Assembly: GCA_004352715.1 (NCBI GenBank)
Contig: SCFE01000024.1
Coordinates: 380,216-444,215 of the forward strand
Direction of reading: 5' to 3'
DNA length: 64,000 bases
From: Hofstenia miamia
Lineage: Eukaryota; Xenacoelomorpha; Acoela
Shown: piece after piece, positions 12,201-25,738 of the stretch
Numbering within the stretch: the stretch's first letter is position 1
Layout: the number at the start of each line of letters is the position of its first letter
The notes under the pieces: generated by a model
What the model was told of the DNA's origin: nothing
What the model saw: only the letters and a program-made list of their open reading frames with translations
Database searches by the model: none
Program-made: the position numbers and the translations under genes

Positions 12201-14216
12201 AGCTACATTCTCCCAAAGTTGGTGGTATGTGGTTGTCTAGCACTGCACTAAAACGCGGTCGGTTTTTTTCCACTCAGTTTGCATCTAAGAGTCTGGTATG
12301 TTCTTTGAAGTTGTTTTGCAGCATGACTCGCTATTTGATTGAAGACAATCAAGGTTTGACGAGGAATCCTCCAAATTTATTCTAGAATTTTTATGCTTGG
12401 TACAAGTCAAAATCAAGCAAAAATATGTGAACTGAAGACATTAGAATCCCATCTGATGACTATTTCATGTGAGGCAGCTTTCTGCTTGAAATTGTTTGTT
12501 GCCCTCCTGAACAAAGAATGATATACTATTTAATAAGAAACTCAAAAAATATTTTAATCCTCTATCCAGTTGGAAATTTGCAATTTCAGTTAAATCCATG
12601 TGTAATTTCTATATTTATAAATTTTGACCAAAAACTTATTGCTTTGCTTACCACCTTGGCATACTGAACACATCATTCGGGATCTACTGAAAACTTAAAA
12701 TTGAAATGGGATTTCTTACCTGTTATAAATAGGGTTATTGTTTTTCAAAAAATGCAAAAATCGGTATTTTTAAAAATAATTTCCTGACTTAAATTAGAAA
12801 AGGAATAGAAGACACGTCCATACTCAGAATTGGACAGTCAGCGATGCAATTATTTTGAATGATTTTAGTCTGATGTTAGCTGTGAAATTCATTTAACATA
12901 GTAAAGTAGCAAATTTGCAACACCGGGGGATGAGATATCATAATGCATATCAGATCAATATTCATTATTTGTAATTTTTTAAATGAATTCTAGCATAGAT
13001 GAGCTGTAAATGCAAAGACGTACCCAAATAAATGTAGGGACCATACAATTATTTCGCATGCAGAATATAATATCAATCAATCTTAACAGTGTATATTTAC
13101 AAAGCTTTCCTATCCACTGGATTTGAATGACAATGTATTGATAAGGGCTTATTCTGTCATTTTAACATTTTCCAACAATTTTATGAACAGTCAATTTAAA
13201 ACTTTCGTAACTAATGAGCGGAATTGCAAATATGAAATATTTACACACTCAATTCGAGATTGAATATGTCTATTGTCCCATAAATACACGAAAAACAATT
13301 TTTTTCAATGTTTTCTGTGCTTGGTACTACAGATTTAAAGTAGTTGCCTTCAATTCGTAGTTATTCATAAGCATCAAATAAATGTGTCCAATTTTAGGAC
13401 ATTTTGTGAAAGAATGCTGAAAGAACTACATCATAAAGGAAAGGTCTAAAATTTTTGCAAGCTTACTCTAGTGAAATATACATATATACTTATCTATTTT
13501 TTCATTGTTTTACGTAATTCATCCATATTAATGTTTATTACTAGCAGCACGGTTATTTATCAAATTGCTTAAATATATTTCAAAATTTGGGCGTACAGCT
13601 TTTCTAAAATGTTTTAAATTCAAATAGATAACTTTAATCTAAAATTAAATTTCCAGCAAATTGCTGAAAAATATTATATTGAGAAGATTAATGTTTTATT
13701 AAAACTATATTTACCAAGTAGTCAAAACATGAAACGCACAATATCTATGGGAATTACTTAATTTTAATTCCTATTTATTCAAAGATTAAAAAAATTGAAA
13801 AATAATTAAGCAGGATATAAAAACTGTTAAATTTCGAACACGATTATTCTTGGCTAAATTCTAGTTAAGAGTATTTCCAAGCTCAATAATTAGTCGATTG
13901 CGCTTGAACTTCAAAGTTTACAATACAAGTACTTTTCCAAATTTTTGGCAAGATCGGTTTGTATGGCACGATAATAATTACTTCAATATGCAAGAAGTGA
14001 GCTACAATGTGATATTTTTGTAAGTATTTTGAGTTAAAAATCCAATATTTCATATTTAGGCTGAACGTACAATTCCCAACAACTACTGAAAATTAAATAA
14101 ATTACCGAAATTCCACACGAGCACTGACAATGATGAGTTCAAGGAAAAAAATAAATCTAAAGCGTTTAAAATAAAACAATTTTTTCAAAGTACAAAACTA
14201 AATAAAATTCATAATT
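12201..14216. other. Intergenic, nothing recognised
   Basis: About 2 kb of AT-rich DNA downstream (in gene orientation) of FAHD2-like copy B, without coding frames, terminal repeats or tandem arrays that I can support. Confidence 0.6.
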
Positions 14217-17200
14217 CTAAATTATCTTATTCGTGATTTTCCCGATGTTTTCAATCGAACATTCTACAATGTCCCCCTTTTTAAGAAATTCTGGTGGATT
14301 TCGGAAAACTCCAACGCCACTCGGTGTGCCAGTAAGAATGACATCTCCAGGAAGAAGAGTACAAAATTTAGAAATGTGTGATATAATGTAGGCAACGCTA
14401 AAGATCATATTCGAAGTATTCCCATCCTGCTTTTTCGCACCTAAATTGAAATACAACATTTACACCCACAATTTTGGAGCTAATAATAAAAAGCAATAAA
14501 ATTATGTAGAAATAAATATAATTATATCCGACAATATTCCTAAATCGTGATGTTTACATATGAAAGAGTTGAAAAAAACACGTTTTTGAATATGTAAGAT
14601 ATTTCCAGCAGTAGCACAAAATAGATTTAATAGCTTTCAAATCAGGGGATAAATACCATAGCCATAGAGGGCTACCCATATTTTGATGAAAATTGAATTT
14701 ATAGCAGCAAAACATTTTAGGCTACATTCATGGTAAAAAATATTCGGTCACCTAAAAAACGTTGAATATATCTAAAAATAACCACAAATTAATGCGAATT
14801 AAAAATACAACAGAAGTGATATTGCTTCAATAAAATGTTTAAAATAAAAATTGTACGATATTTATTATCTTGATCAAATATTTGTGACATTCATAAATTT
14901 AATCTTTATAAATATTCGGTCAATACTTTACTTTTGCTAAATGTTTGCGTTTTTTTGAAATCAATAATAAAGTGAGCACTTTTCAATACCGATGTGGAAA
15001 CATTCGTGTCTAGTTGTTAAGTGGAAATGGGTAAAACACGTCATTGGAAATGAGAAATCTGATTGCTAAGCATTCTGAAAATGGATGTTCAAAAAGGCAG
15101 ATATCATTCATTTTGCATATCCCACAAAGTGTTCTTTCTCATATTCTGTGTACGTATAAGATAGAAGGTTGTATTTCTGCCCTAAATCAACCAGGAAAAT
15201 CACTAAAACATCAGAAGCTTCACAGAAAAGGCTAATTTCACTATCAAATCGCAAGCCACAGTTAACTTTCCATCAACTGAAAGCCAAATGGGCTGATAGG
15301 AATTGCGTTTCTGCGCAAACTGTTTGTCGAATTTTGTCTGCAAGAGGACTGCATGGTAGATTAGCTTCGAAAAACTGCATCTAATTAAACAAATTTAATG
15401 AAGTCGTTATAAATTATTCAACACTCATTGTGACTGGAGTTCGATTATCTTAATTGATGAATATCGAATTGAGATTGGCTGCCCGCTGCAAGCATTACAC
15501 ATGACTAGAAATTTGAACAAATTTTTTCGGAAAAATAGAACCTTAGGCTTTTAAACAATAGCTTAAAATTTTAAATAAATTTTTCATTGTACATAAAGAG
15601 TGTATTGTTTGAAATTCAAGGATCTTCATCAGAACATACCAAATTCGGTGAACTCGTCTCATGAAGATATTGATGATGAAAAAACGCATTCAATGCTAAG
15701 GAAAGTGATCCAAAAAGGATGATCTAAAATTGTGTGAACTAAGGCGTTAACCAGAGGCAAATTAGGTGCTTGTTTGACCCAGCGTTGTAATCAGAACACA
15801 ATGAGTGTAGTTAAAATATAAATTCACGAAATTGTTAACGCTATTTTGGAGTATCCTTTTTGAGCCCCTTCTTTAATTGATTATTCTTCACAATATCAAT
15901 AGGAACAAGAGCCTTACATTTAGTTCTTCACAATCAACCGAATTAAGATGACAAGAAATGACAATATAATTTGGTATTTGTGAAAAAATCGACTATCGAA
16001 AGTTCATTAGTTTCGAATTCAACTGTTACTGGTAAATCACATCCACATATTGGGTTGTGACAAATTCAGCTGTCTACCTGTGTGGAACGATTTTTCTTTC
16101 AAATTATCGTGTAATACCATAAATTCATTGTCTAATAAATTCAGCGAAATTGTTTATCTTTTCTTGCAGAAAAACTTACACAAAGTCAGCAAAACTTTCT
16201 ACAGATGGATGAACTCATATAACAAAAATTATGTTGACAAGCAGCGCTGCAGTTTTATAGCTGAGTTTTATTAGTTTTCGCATATTACAAAATAAGTTTA
16301 TGGAGGAAAATAACGAGCTTTCACAAACAGGGTGATGGTCTCATAAGTAATTCATACCAACGGATACATTAAAATACAAATTTAAAAACCAACCGTTAAT
16401 ATGACAAGAGAGACGAAGTGCTTGTGGATCTGAAATTTCAGATTTGGCTACAACCCCAGGACCAATGGGACAGAAGTTGTCCATTGATTTACCTAACAAC
16501 CACTGGCGACCGTTCTTCTTCTGCCAATCGCGAGCAGTAACATCACATGCAACAGTGTAGCCGACTATATGATTCAAAGATTCAGATTCCTCAATATCCT
16601 AGAGTATCACTACCATACAAAAATTAAACACCACATACTATATAATAGACAAAACTATTTCGAATTAAGTTTAAAAAATGCAAATACATTTATTATCTTG
16701 TGATTATGCGCAAAAAATTCTGTCAAAAACTTGAAAGTGATTTTCACTCAAATTTTTTATTTAATGTAAGAAAATTGTGTCTATTCGATAAATACTTCAA
16801 TTCACGCTTAGGATTGATTAAATCAAATAATGAAGCCATTACCAACCGTAAAAGTTTTATTGCATATAAAGAACTGCTATCGAAGTGGATCCAGTCACTA
16901 TTCGCTATAAAAACAATGTTTAATATAGTCTGCAAGTCAAAACGAACGTTAACTTACGCCCACTAAAAACCGTGATTTGAAAATTGAAGCCGTCGTCGGC
17001 CATGCCGCAAGTTAAGGCCTTAGCCGCCTATTAGCAGCTTACAATATTATAAAAATATTTCAAACGGTCACAAATTCAATAAAAATATCGTCTTAATTTT
17101 TTGCTTTGATACTAAAAATTCAGACACGAATCCTCAAATTTAGTGATTTTATGAATTTCTTAAGTGAATAGTAATTTCACAAATTTACTGAAATTTTCGG

Positions 17201-18864
17201 GACTCCATGAAATCGGTAATTACACAATCTTTCTGCAACATATATGTAAATATATATTTCTACAGAAAGAATGAACAAAATTTTGCATCGATTCTTTGAA
17301 ATATTCAATACGTTGAAATCAAAACCAATAACAGCTCTAATAAGCTCACCTTTCCTTGTTTTCCGATAACCACTGCTAATTCAACTTCATAATCAAGTTG
17401 CTCGGTGATTGTTGGATATTTGACATTGCTACAATCTCCTATGAGTGTGGATGGAAATTTGTTAAAAATAACCGGCAAAGTTGGAAGTTCAAAGTTTTGC
17501 TCTTCACAGTGATCGCGATAATTGAGGCCGACGCACAAAACCTAAATTGAAATAGCCAATAAAACCAGTGTTATACATTTAAATTGACAAACACATTAAA
17601 TAAAATGAAAAAAAAACCATTATAAGTTAAAGAACTTGTTAAACAAAAAAAATTCAAGTAAACCAGCAATTTGTCTACAACTAGTCTATCACGCAGAATA
17701 GTTTTTTAAGAAATTATTATTAGTGGACAACATAAAATAAGATGGACAATAAACAGAGCTTTTTCTTCCTTGAAACCATAGGACCGAAGCGAAATTTTCA
17801 TGCAGCTCAGTAACAGCTTTTTCGCATAACAGAAAAATAGTATAACACTTTAGAGAGAGTATAACACTCACAAGAGAGAAATTAAAAAAATTATTAGGGT
17901 TAACTGGGATAAAAAGAGGATTACCATTTAATACAAAAACAATCGACCCTGCCGGCACCGTCTGGTAAAAATTGGGATATAATCGAGGTTACAATCAAAA
18001 AGACTGAATAGGATCAAATAGAAACGCAGTTTTGTGGCAATCATTTTATTATCAAATTGTGTGGATTTTTGGTAGTTTTTAGCCCAAATGAAAAAACCAT
18101 TCTGCGAGAGGCGCTTTATTATATGCATACAAGTAGATATCATAACAGAAAGAAACTCTTGCAGATTGGGAAACAATATTTTGACCGATGCAATATACGC
18201 TAATGAAGCAATCACAGTACACAATTTCAAATCAATATTTGAAGTGGGTTGCAAGTACAAATTAGAGCCAAATGCTTATTACATACTGCACAATCAGTTA
18301 GGGACACTATAATTCTAGTGTAACTTACTTTTGTTTAAAAATAACAATTTATAAGAAAAGCTGCAATTTCAAGTGGATAGCTTGTTAAAATATAATGAAC
18401 GAAAACATCCAAACAATTCATGAAATTGGAATTAGAAACCTCTGCTTCACACAATACTTGCTTCAGCATGTCATACTTGCTTTAGCAATTCAGAAACCTG
18501 GAAATAATCTTCAATTTTTTGTGCTCCTTTGAAAATTCATTTTGTAATTTCCCACATTTTTGTATTAATTATCAAAAACTGACCGATTCTAGGAATGCTA
18601 CATTTCAAAACGAAAAGTTGCGAAGAATAACTAAAACCTATGTAATTAAAAAAGTTACGTTACCTTGTCTGGTGTAGTTATAGGAGGAAGTAAGGTGACA
18701 GCTTTGCGTGGGTATCGCTCATTAGGGTGAACAAAGCTTTCTGAAAACTGCATACAATCGGCAATGTGAGACACGCCGGACATCGCTGAAACTACATTTT
18801 GCCGAAGCACTCCCCACTTGGCAACATTAGAAGTTGGAGTTAAGAATCTCACAAATGCCGACAT
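14217..18864 (-). CDS. FAHD2-like fumarylacetoacetate hydrolase family protein, copy B
   Basis: A four-exon gene on the minus strand: exon 1 18864-18664 (ATG, ends PDK before GTAACG), exon 2 17541-17350, exon 3 16598-16394, exon 4 14440-14217 (stop TAG). All introns are GT/AG and the phases are 0, 0, 1. The product is about 273 residues. Exon 2 holds VLCVGLNYRDHCEEQN and the metal-ligand pair in DYEVELAVVIGKQGK; exon 3 holds ACDVTARDW with the third acidic ligand and WLLGKSMDNFCPIGP; exon 4 holds LPGDVILTGTPSGVGVF. The order and the PDKVLCVG junction match human FAHD2A, which is assigned as a mitochondrial oxaloacetate tautomerase; that role is inferred here. I see no clear targeting peptide. 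A dead Tc1 element lies in intron 3. Exon 1 and its 5' flank are repeated at 19425-19625. Confidence 0.85.
14990..15510 (+). mobile_element. Tc1-like transposase remnant in copy B intron 3
   Basis: From 15044 (+) a helix-turn-helix N-terminus is readable (LIAKHSENGCSKRQISFILH), then in another frame QLTFHQLKAKWADRNCVSAQ, TVCRILSARGLHGRLASK. After a further shift comes HCDWSSIILIDEYRIEIG near 15430, the block with the first catalytic Asp (W...D-E) of Tc1 transposases. The remaining catalytic part is not recognisable. At least two frameshifts make it inactive. It lies antisense to the host gene. Confidence 0.8.
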
Positions 18865-18935
18865 ACTAAAATACCACACAAAAAATAGCTAAACAAACGC
18901 TTTAGAGATTAAATTTCACTATAGTATCAAACTAC
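18865..18935 (-). promoter_or_regulatory. Conserved 5' flank of FAHD2-like exon 1
   Basis: Directly upstream of the copy B start codon, the block GTGAAATTTAATCTCTAAAG and the run TGGTATTTTAGT before ATG are shared with copy C (56048-56099) although the genes lie 37 kb apart. This is probably 5' UTR or core promoter. No TATA box or initiator can be assigned. Confidence 0.45.
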
Positions 18936-19424
18936 GAAAAGTTTCTCAACAATGCATGCAACTCCACAACTTTCGAATTCACAGTTTAATACGTTAATGA
19001 ACGAAAAAAACACTGCGAAAAACATAAATTAAATGAACATTTCAATTAATCTATATTTATAGAAGTGTCCCATTAAAAACAAATTAATAACATTCCACGA
19101 GAATATATTCAAGCACTGGAGGTCGAAAGGCAACGATGCATTATTCCAAAATAACTGTTGTGTATTTGATACAGGATGCTCATTTCGGTTAATGTTTCGG
19201 ATTATTGACAATATTAAATATATTAATTTCGAAAATGCTCTTTCAGAAATCATTTAAACATTCTCATATGAAATATTAAGTGCTCCAAAGGTGTACAGCT
19301 AAAAGGCAGGTTTGGCAAAACCTGTTTAGGATGTCATATGTGTTTTAATGACATTAAAAGTTCTGTAATCAATATGAGGAATNAAGAATAACTAAAACCT
19401 ATGTAATTAAAAAAGTTACGTTAC

Positions 19425-19625
19425 CTTGTCTGGTGTAGTTATAGGAGGAAGTAAGGTGACAGCTTTGCGTGGGTATCGCTCATTAGGGTGAACAAAGCTT
19501 TCTGAAAACTGCATACAATCGGCAATGTGAGACACGCCGGACATCGCTGAAACTACATTTTGCCGAAGCACTCCCCACTTGGCAACATTAGAAGTTGGAG
19601 TTAAGAATCTCACAAATGCCGACAT
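19425..19625 (-). CDS. Second copy of FAHD2-like exon 1
   Basis: Identical to copy B exon 1 (18664-18864): starts MSAFVRFLTPTSNVAKWG, ends TTPDK before a GTAACG donor. If the duplication is real, it is an alternative first exon with its own copied 5' flank. If it is an assembly artefact, it does not exist. No second exon 2 lies between the two. Confidence 0.7.
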
Positions 19626-20143
19626 ACTAAAATACCACACAAAAAATAGCTAAACAAACGCTTTAGAGATTAAATTTCACTATAGTATCAAACTACGAAA
19701 AGTTTCTCAACAATGCATGCAACTCCACAACTTTCGAATTCACAGTTTAATACGTTAATGAACGAAAAAAACACTGCGAAAAACATAAATTAAATGAACA
19801 TTTCAATTAATCTATATTTATAGAAGTGTTCCATTAAACACAAATTAATAACATTCCACGAGAATATATTCAAGCACTGGAGGTCGAAAGGCAACGATGC
19901 ATTATTCCAAAATAACTGTTGTGTATTTGATACTGGATGCTCATTTCGGTTAATGTTTCGGATTATTGACAATATTAAATATATTAATTTCGAAAATGCT
20001 CTTTCAGAAATCATTTAAACATTCTCATATGAAATATTAAGTGCTCCAAAGGTGTACAGCTAAAAGGCAGGTTTGGCAAAACCTGTTTAGGATGTCATAT
20101 GTGTTTTAATGACATTAAAAGTTCTGTAATCAATATGAGGAAT

Positions 20144-21172
20144 GCTTCATCCTTTCCTGTACAAATTTACAAAATTCCAAAGATCAACTATATGTGTAAA
20201 ATTAGATTTTGGACCAGTCTATAATAATAAGAGTGACTTAAAAATCATATGTTCAATCTCATATTTTGATCTGGGCCCAAGTAGATGTTATTTATTTTAA
20301 GTTTTTATTGTAATCCATGGATGGTATTAAATATTTTAGCAAGAAAAGAAAAAACCTACCTCATTAACGCAATTTTGCTTGAAAATTTTGATGTTTTTTA
20401 AATCTAAGTGGGCCTCAACCACCTAACACCCCGGCTCCTGTGTCTATATTATTAGCACAACTTTCTAATTCAGTTTAGTACGTTAATGAAAAACATAAAA
20501 ACACGGCGGTAAAATATAGCTTAAGAAAAATTCTTAATTGATCTATTTATAGTAGCGTTCGACTAAACACTAAAAATATTAAATAAAACAAGATTAGCTG
20601 ATTAATAATAACATTCCTTGAGAATACATTCAAGCAGGTCAAAAGGTAAGGGAAAGTGTGTAGCTCAAAATAACTTTTGGTTTATAAATTGCATTAAAAA
20701 CTCTTTATTCTTTATAATTGTAATGCTCAGCAGTCGCAAGCATGTTTTTTTTAAACTAACGCTTAAATTGTTTTTAGCTTGTGTTGAGGAATAGTGGAGA
20801 AAGCGCCTAAACTAAATCAGAATCAGCCCATATTATATCAAATTTACAAACGATTGCTACTATAGCATAAGTGAAAAGGAAATAAAATCATGATGAAATA
20901 AGCAACTTCTATGTTAAGGACTATATTTGATCTAAATTAAGGAATGTTAATGCTGCAAAAAAATATCTGTTTGAAACACTATGTTGTGAGTACCGACAAC
21001 AGTTTCCTTCTAATCCTAATACACAATTCACAATTGAGTGGAAACATTAATAATGCGGTAACAATAAATTTCTATACAATAGCTGTAAAGTAGCAGTTTA
21101 TGTTAATTGTGGTTGACTATTTTTCTGGTTTTAGCTCAAGTTAAACTAAAATAACCGAATTAAAAATGTGTG
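20144..21172. other. Intergenic, nothing recognised
   Basis: AT-rich. Part of it (about 20460-20760) resembles the 5' flank after exon 1 (GTTTAGTACGTTAATGAA, ACATTCC..GAGAATA), so a third, more diverged copy of that flank may be present. Confidence 0.5.
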
Positions 21173-21557
21173 CAGTAGAGGCTCGGTTTAACGTACTCTC
21201 ACTTTAACGTAAACTTCACAATAACATAGTTCAAAATAATCCCCAAAGTAGAACATGCCATGTAAATTAGCCTCAGTTTAAGTTAGCGGAGAATAATGTT
21301 CTTTTTGCATTAATGATTACTGAATAGATGGGTGAGGAACATCGCGATTTTAAAAGTCTCGTGATTCAAATCTTTCAAAAACTTGTCGAGAGACAACGAC
21401 AATCCGTTATGACTGATTACTTTGCAAGTGTTTGATTTTGATGCTTTGATTTTTGAAAATTTTCTCAAACTCAGTTTTTCAGTTTAACGTAATCTTCAGT
21501 TTAGTGCAGTTTTGAATTTGGACACGGGAGGGTACCGGTTAAACCGAGACGTGACTG
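21173..21557 (+). mobile_element. Internally deleted pogo/Tigger-like element
   Basis: The ends are inverted: CAGTAGAGGCTCGGTTTAAC at the left, and at the right the reverse complement of CAGTCACGTCTCGGTTTAAC. CTCGGTTTAAC is typical of Tigger-type termini. Inside, on the plus strand near 21380-21430, LVERQRQSVMTDYFASV resembles the C-terminal tail of pogo/Tigger transposases ('..Q..ITDFF'). The element is about 385 bp, so most of the transposase is deleted. Confidence 0.65.
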
Positions 21558-24043
21558 TATCAATGTGCTTTAGGATGCAATTGAACAACAGCAGGATGAA
21601 CTGTTGTTAAGGATTTATCGCTCGATCAAACTCCGGCAAAATAGAAATTTCGAACGATATTTTTCCTAATCAATATATTTTACACACAATATGCGTAAAT
21701 TGAGATTTTAGCCCAATAATGCACAGATACTGATGATTTCAACGAATATAAACATACAGCTCCAGCGAAATCACACAAGTCTTTCAAAATGAATTTAAGG
21801 TGATGCTATCGTATTTCACACAAAATGTCAGTTTATTATCATAAAATGTTTCTGAAGCAGCAGTCAAAATCAAGTACTCAAAATAGGAAGTTTTGACAAA
21901 TACTATGCTCAATGCATGAAATTTACCTGCTCTTCTTCGTCATACTTGCAGCAAAAAAATGCAAAATATATATTTTACTCCAAGTATCTGAAGTACATTT
22001 ACACAAAAATAATTGTGTAACTGAGCTCTATTTGATTCACCTCTTTTGTAAGTCATGTTGCAATACATGTAAAATAAATAAAAACAAACACACATGTATT
22101 ACCTTAACAAAAAATTATTACGTGGTCAAATAAAATGGTGAAAAGATTGCGAAGGTAAACCCATTTTCTGCATACAATCTAGTTGAATTTTAAATCAAAT
22201 TGAAACAAATGACTCCACAACGAAATTCCAGCGTCTATAGCTTTTGCATTGAAGAAAAAATTCTTTTACATATAATATTAGTTCATATCTTTAATCGCTC
22301 TCCACACCTCCAGCCATTATCCCCTGAATAAGTCAGCTACGACAACCTACTCATATAATGCATATTAATATGCATTCATCAAATTCTATAATCTTTTATA
22401 CTGACAGAAAAACATAACGAAGAAGTATGTGAAGAGCGTAGTTTTTGGCCAACGAATGAATAAACTACTCCAATTGCATTCACCAGACAAATGCATAAGC
22501 TGAAATATTAAAATTTTTTACGCCTATTCATTCCAGTGTTAAAATTGAGAATTTAATGTTATCTATTTCAATAAAGTCAATTATATGCAATACGGTTACA
22601 TTGAAAGACTAATCAATTTACTTTTGCTTTCGTCATACACAATTTTTTACAACAGCATATTCATTTTAAAGTAAGCAGCATTTGAAATAGACACAACAAT
22701 CTGCTGGTAAACAACATATTTGGCATGTAAAAGTCTGAAATTTGGAGAGGGTGACAAAGAGACTAATGTCTATATTTGATTAGTCATTAGTCGAGGTCTC
22801 ACGAAAATTCAACAAAGATCTCTAAGAAAAAATCAAAATGCAATTAGATCAGTGTAATAGACAGTGACAGTGCTTTCAGAAAATTCTTCAAAAAAATGAT
22901 TCTCTAAAACCCATCGGAAGTCCTATGGAGTAGGTAAATTTGTTGCTGATAAATCAGGCATTCTATATTCTTAATCAAACTGAAAAAATATGTCAAAAAT
23001 TAAAAACTTCTGTAAATTCGATTGTAAAGCACAACAAATTCTAAGAACGATCATCTAAAGATGTATTTCCATTTCTATGAAATAATAATTAACATTGTTT
23101 GGTTTTTTAATATATTTAAAAAACTATTGACAGTTTGAGATTGCTGGTATACGCGTATAAGAACCTTAAACAAAGCGCATTTTGTTCAGATTTCCGTGAA
23201 TTCAAATGTCAAAGAAAAACAAAAGAAACGAGGATGGCATCAATCGTTAATGTGATTAGCCCAAAACGTAGTATTGACATCATGTTAAGACATTTTAATG
23301 CGATATTAATGTAGACCGTCACCAAATAATCGACGCCACAGATTTATTGAGCATGTAAAACAAGGAGAAATAATACCATATAAACTTCCTAAAAACAATG
23401 AAGTAAAAGTCAAAAAATAAAGATAAGATCTCATAACAAGTTCCATTTCCCGAGTTTGCTCCTGAGAAACAAGTTGGATGCAAGAAGAAGTCTAAATTAT
23501 TGGTTTAAGCATGTGTAGATATAGGTCCACCATACTTGAGGAAGAAGAAGATATCGCGTTTTCAGCATCAATATGACGTTCCTATATAGATTTTTTATAC
23601 ACGTATATAAACTGAGGATACACGGATTTTGTATAACAAAAGAAAAGCTAATAAATGTTGCAGCGTACGTTCTGAAATTGGTTGCGGCGGATATTAGTAA
23701 AGAATGTTAAATTATCAATAATAAAGCTAAACAATTTTAAACCAAAACTATACGTTTAACCATTTATTGCCCCGTCTAGAAGCGTCTACTGCAAAGATAC
23801 TATTACAAATGACTTAAATGCTTGTTAAATAAAACCTGCATTCAAGATAACTTTGCACAAATGCGTTACAAAATAGGTTAGAGCGCTGTGAGTTTAAATC
23901 TTCAATTTAGAGTCCGAGACAATTTCTCAACAACAAATTGTGCCCATTGGAAGCCCAAAAAATTCTAAAGGTTTAGATGGTATACCTTAAAGTAGCGCAC
24001 AGAGGTTATAATACCACAGTAATTTAATATTAAAAACAGTAAA
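21558..24043. other. Intergenic, nothing firmly recognised
   Basis: About 2.5 kb of AT-rich DNA. Near 23950 a short plus-strand phrase, PKNSKGLDGIP, recalls the block before LINE RT domains, but it is too short to call. Confidence 0.5.
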
Positions 24044-25738
24044 ATAATAATAATAATAATAATAATAACATGTCTGCCAACAATGTGGAAATTGCTAACT
24101 TCAGTGATTTCAAATAGGCTGGCATGTTACTTAGAGCAGAATAAGTTGATACCAGAGGAGCAGAAGGGATGTAGGACAAAGACGAGAGGATGCAAAGATC
24201 AGTTGTTGATAGACCAGGCAGTGGTGGAGAATTGTAGAAGAAGGAAGACAAATTTGGCAATGGCATGGATAGACTACAGGAAGGCATATGACAGCATATC
24301 ACATAGGTGGGTATTGAGGACGTTAGAGGCCAATGGAGTTTCCCAGAATTGGGTTGAGTTTCTAGAGAGAGAAAGATGGGAAAGTGGCAGTGAGATAAAT
24401 GGGCATAGGTTGAGGTTTAGACGAGGTATATTCCAGGGAGACAGCTTAGCGCCACTACTGTTTGTAGTTAGCTTAATATATCAGAGAAAAGTTAAAGGAG
24501 ACAGGCATAGGGTATAAGATAAGAAGAATGGTAGAGCAGTGAGTCACCTGTGGTACATGGACGACCTGAAGATGTACGCTAGTTCAAGGAAGATGTTGCA
24601 GAAGCAAGTGGAGACATTGGAGAAGGCAAGCAGAGATTCAGGGTTGGAGTTTGGATTAGGAAAGTGTGCAGCAGTGACAATGACTAGAGGCAAGTGTGTG
24701 GACGGGGAGGGTTTGAGGACAAGCAGTGGGGATAAGATTGAGGAAGTCAAGGAGGGGTACAAGTACTTAGGAGTAATAGAGAAGGACAGAACAGATCACA
24801 TGGAAATGAAGATGAGGCTAAGGAAAGAGTACAAGAGGAGAGTAAGGAAGGTACTACAGAAGTCAGCATTGAATGGGCAGAACAGCATAAAGGCAATTAA
24901 TACGTGGGCGATACCAGTGTTGAGATATTCGGCAGGAATAGTTAGGTGGAATAAGAATGAACTGAGGGAATTAGACAGGGAGACAAGGAAGATACTAGCA
25001 GCAGAGAGAGCATTCAACCTCAATGGAGATGTAGATAGGCTGTACATGACAAGGCATAAGGGAGGGAAAGGGCTGCTAAGTGTGGAAGAGACTGTAGAAG
25101 CAGAAGCACTAGGGCTAAAGGAATATGTAGAAGAGCAACCTAAGGGGTCCCTACTAGAGGTCACTAAGGAGTTAAAGAAGATAAGAACTGAGAGTGAAGG
25201 AAAGAAGATATACCAGAGTAGGATGGAATCAGAGAGACAAACAAGGTATAGGCAGAAGGCAATGCATGGAGAATACTGGAGGAACACAGAAAAGTGTGAT
25301 AGAGAAGAGAGCAACAAGTGGTTAAAGAAGGCAGGACTGAAGAGAGAAACAGAAGCACTGATAATGGCAGCACAGGAGCAAGCAATAAGAACAAACTGGG
25401 TGAAGAAGCATATAGACAGAAGAGTAGAAGTAAGTGATAAGTGTAGGCTATGTAAGAAAGAGGCGGAGACAGTAGATCATCTGATAGCAGGGTGTGAGAA
25501 GTGTGCACAGAATGAGTATAAGTTCAGGCATGACAAGGTGGGAAGAATGGTGCATTGGAGTTTGAACAGGCAGCATGGGTTAGAAGAAGGAGACAAGTGG
25601 TATGAGCACAAGCCACAGGGCGTCATAGAAAATGAGAAGGTTAAGATACTGTAGGACTTCAACATACAGACAAGCAAGGTGATAGAAGCACGGAGGCCAG
25701 ACATAGTAGTGGTAGACAAAGAGAAAAGATTAGGAACA

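Larger units (their letters stand above)
18623..20143. repeat. 760-bp direct duplication of FAHD2 exon 1 region joined by one N
   Basis: Positions 18623-19382 and 19384-20143 are almost identical, differing at only a few bases (for example near 19075 versus 19836, and 19171 versus 19932). A single N at 19383 separates them. Each copy contains exon 1 and its 5' flank. The near-identity and the N point to an unmerged allelic segment or a gap-filling artefact rather than an ancient duplication. Confidence 0.9.

Noticed and set aside
16700-16966. Open frame in intron 2 of FAHD2-like copy B, with a similar frame (58626-58835) in copy C
   Set aside because: The shared LFNVRKLC/LFSVRKLC-like stretch reflects homologous intron DNA in duplicated genes; the frames run antisense and are not otherwise conserved.
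17928-18312. Overlapping frames on both strands in intron 1 of copy B
   Set aside because: No motif and no counterpart in copy C intron 1.
23940-23995. PKNSKGLDGIP phrase as a LINE fragment
   Set aside because: Eleven residues followed by a stop, with no neighbouring RT block; could be chance.
24030-24302. Leu/Ser-rich minus-strand frames over the R4-like element (also 24796-25317, 25164-25508, 25477-25836)
   Set aside because: They are antisense shadows of the purine-rich transposon coding strand.
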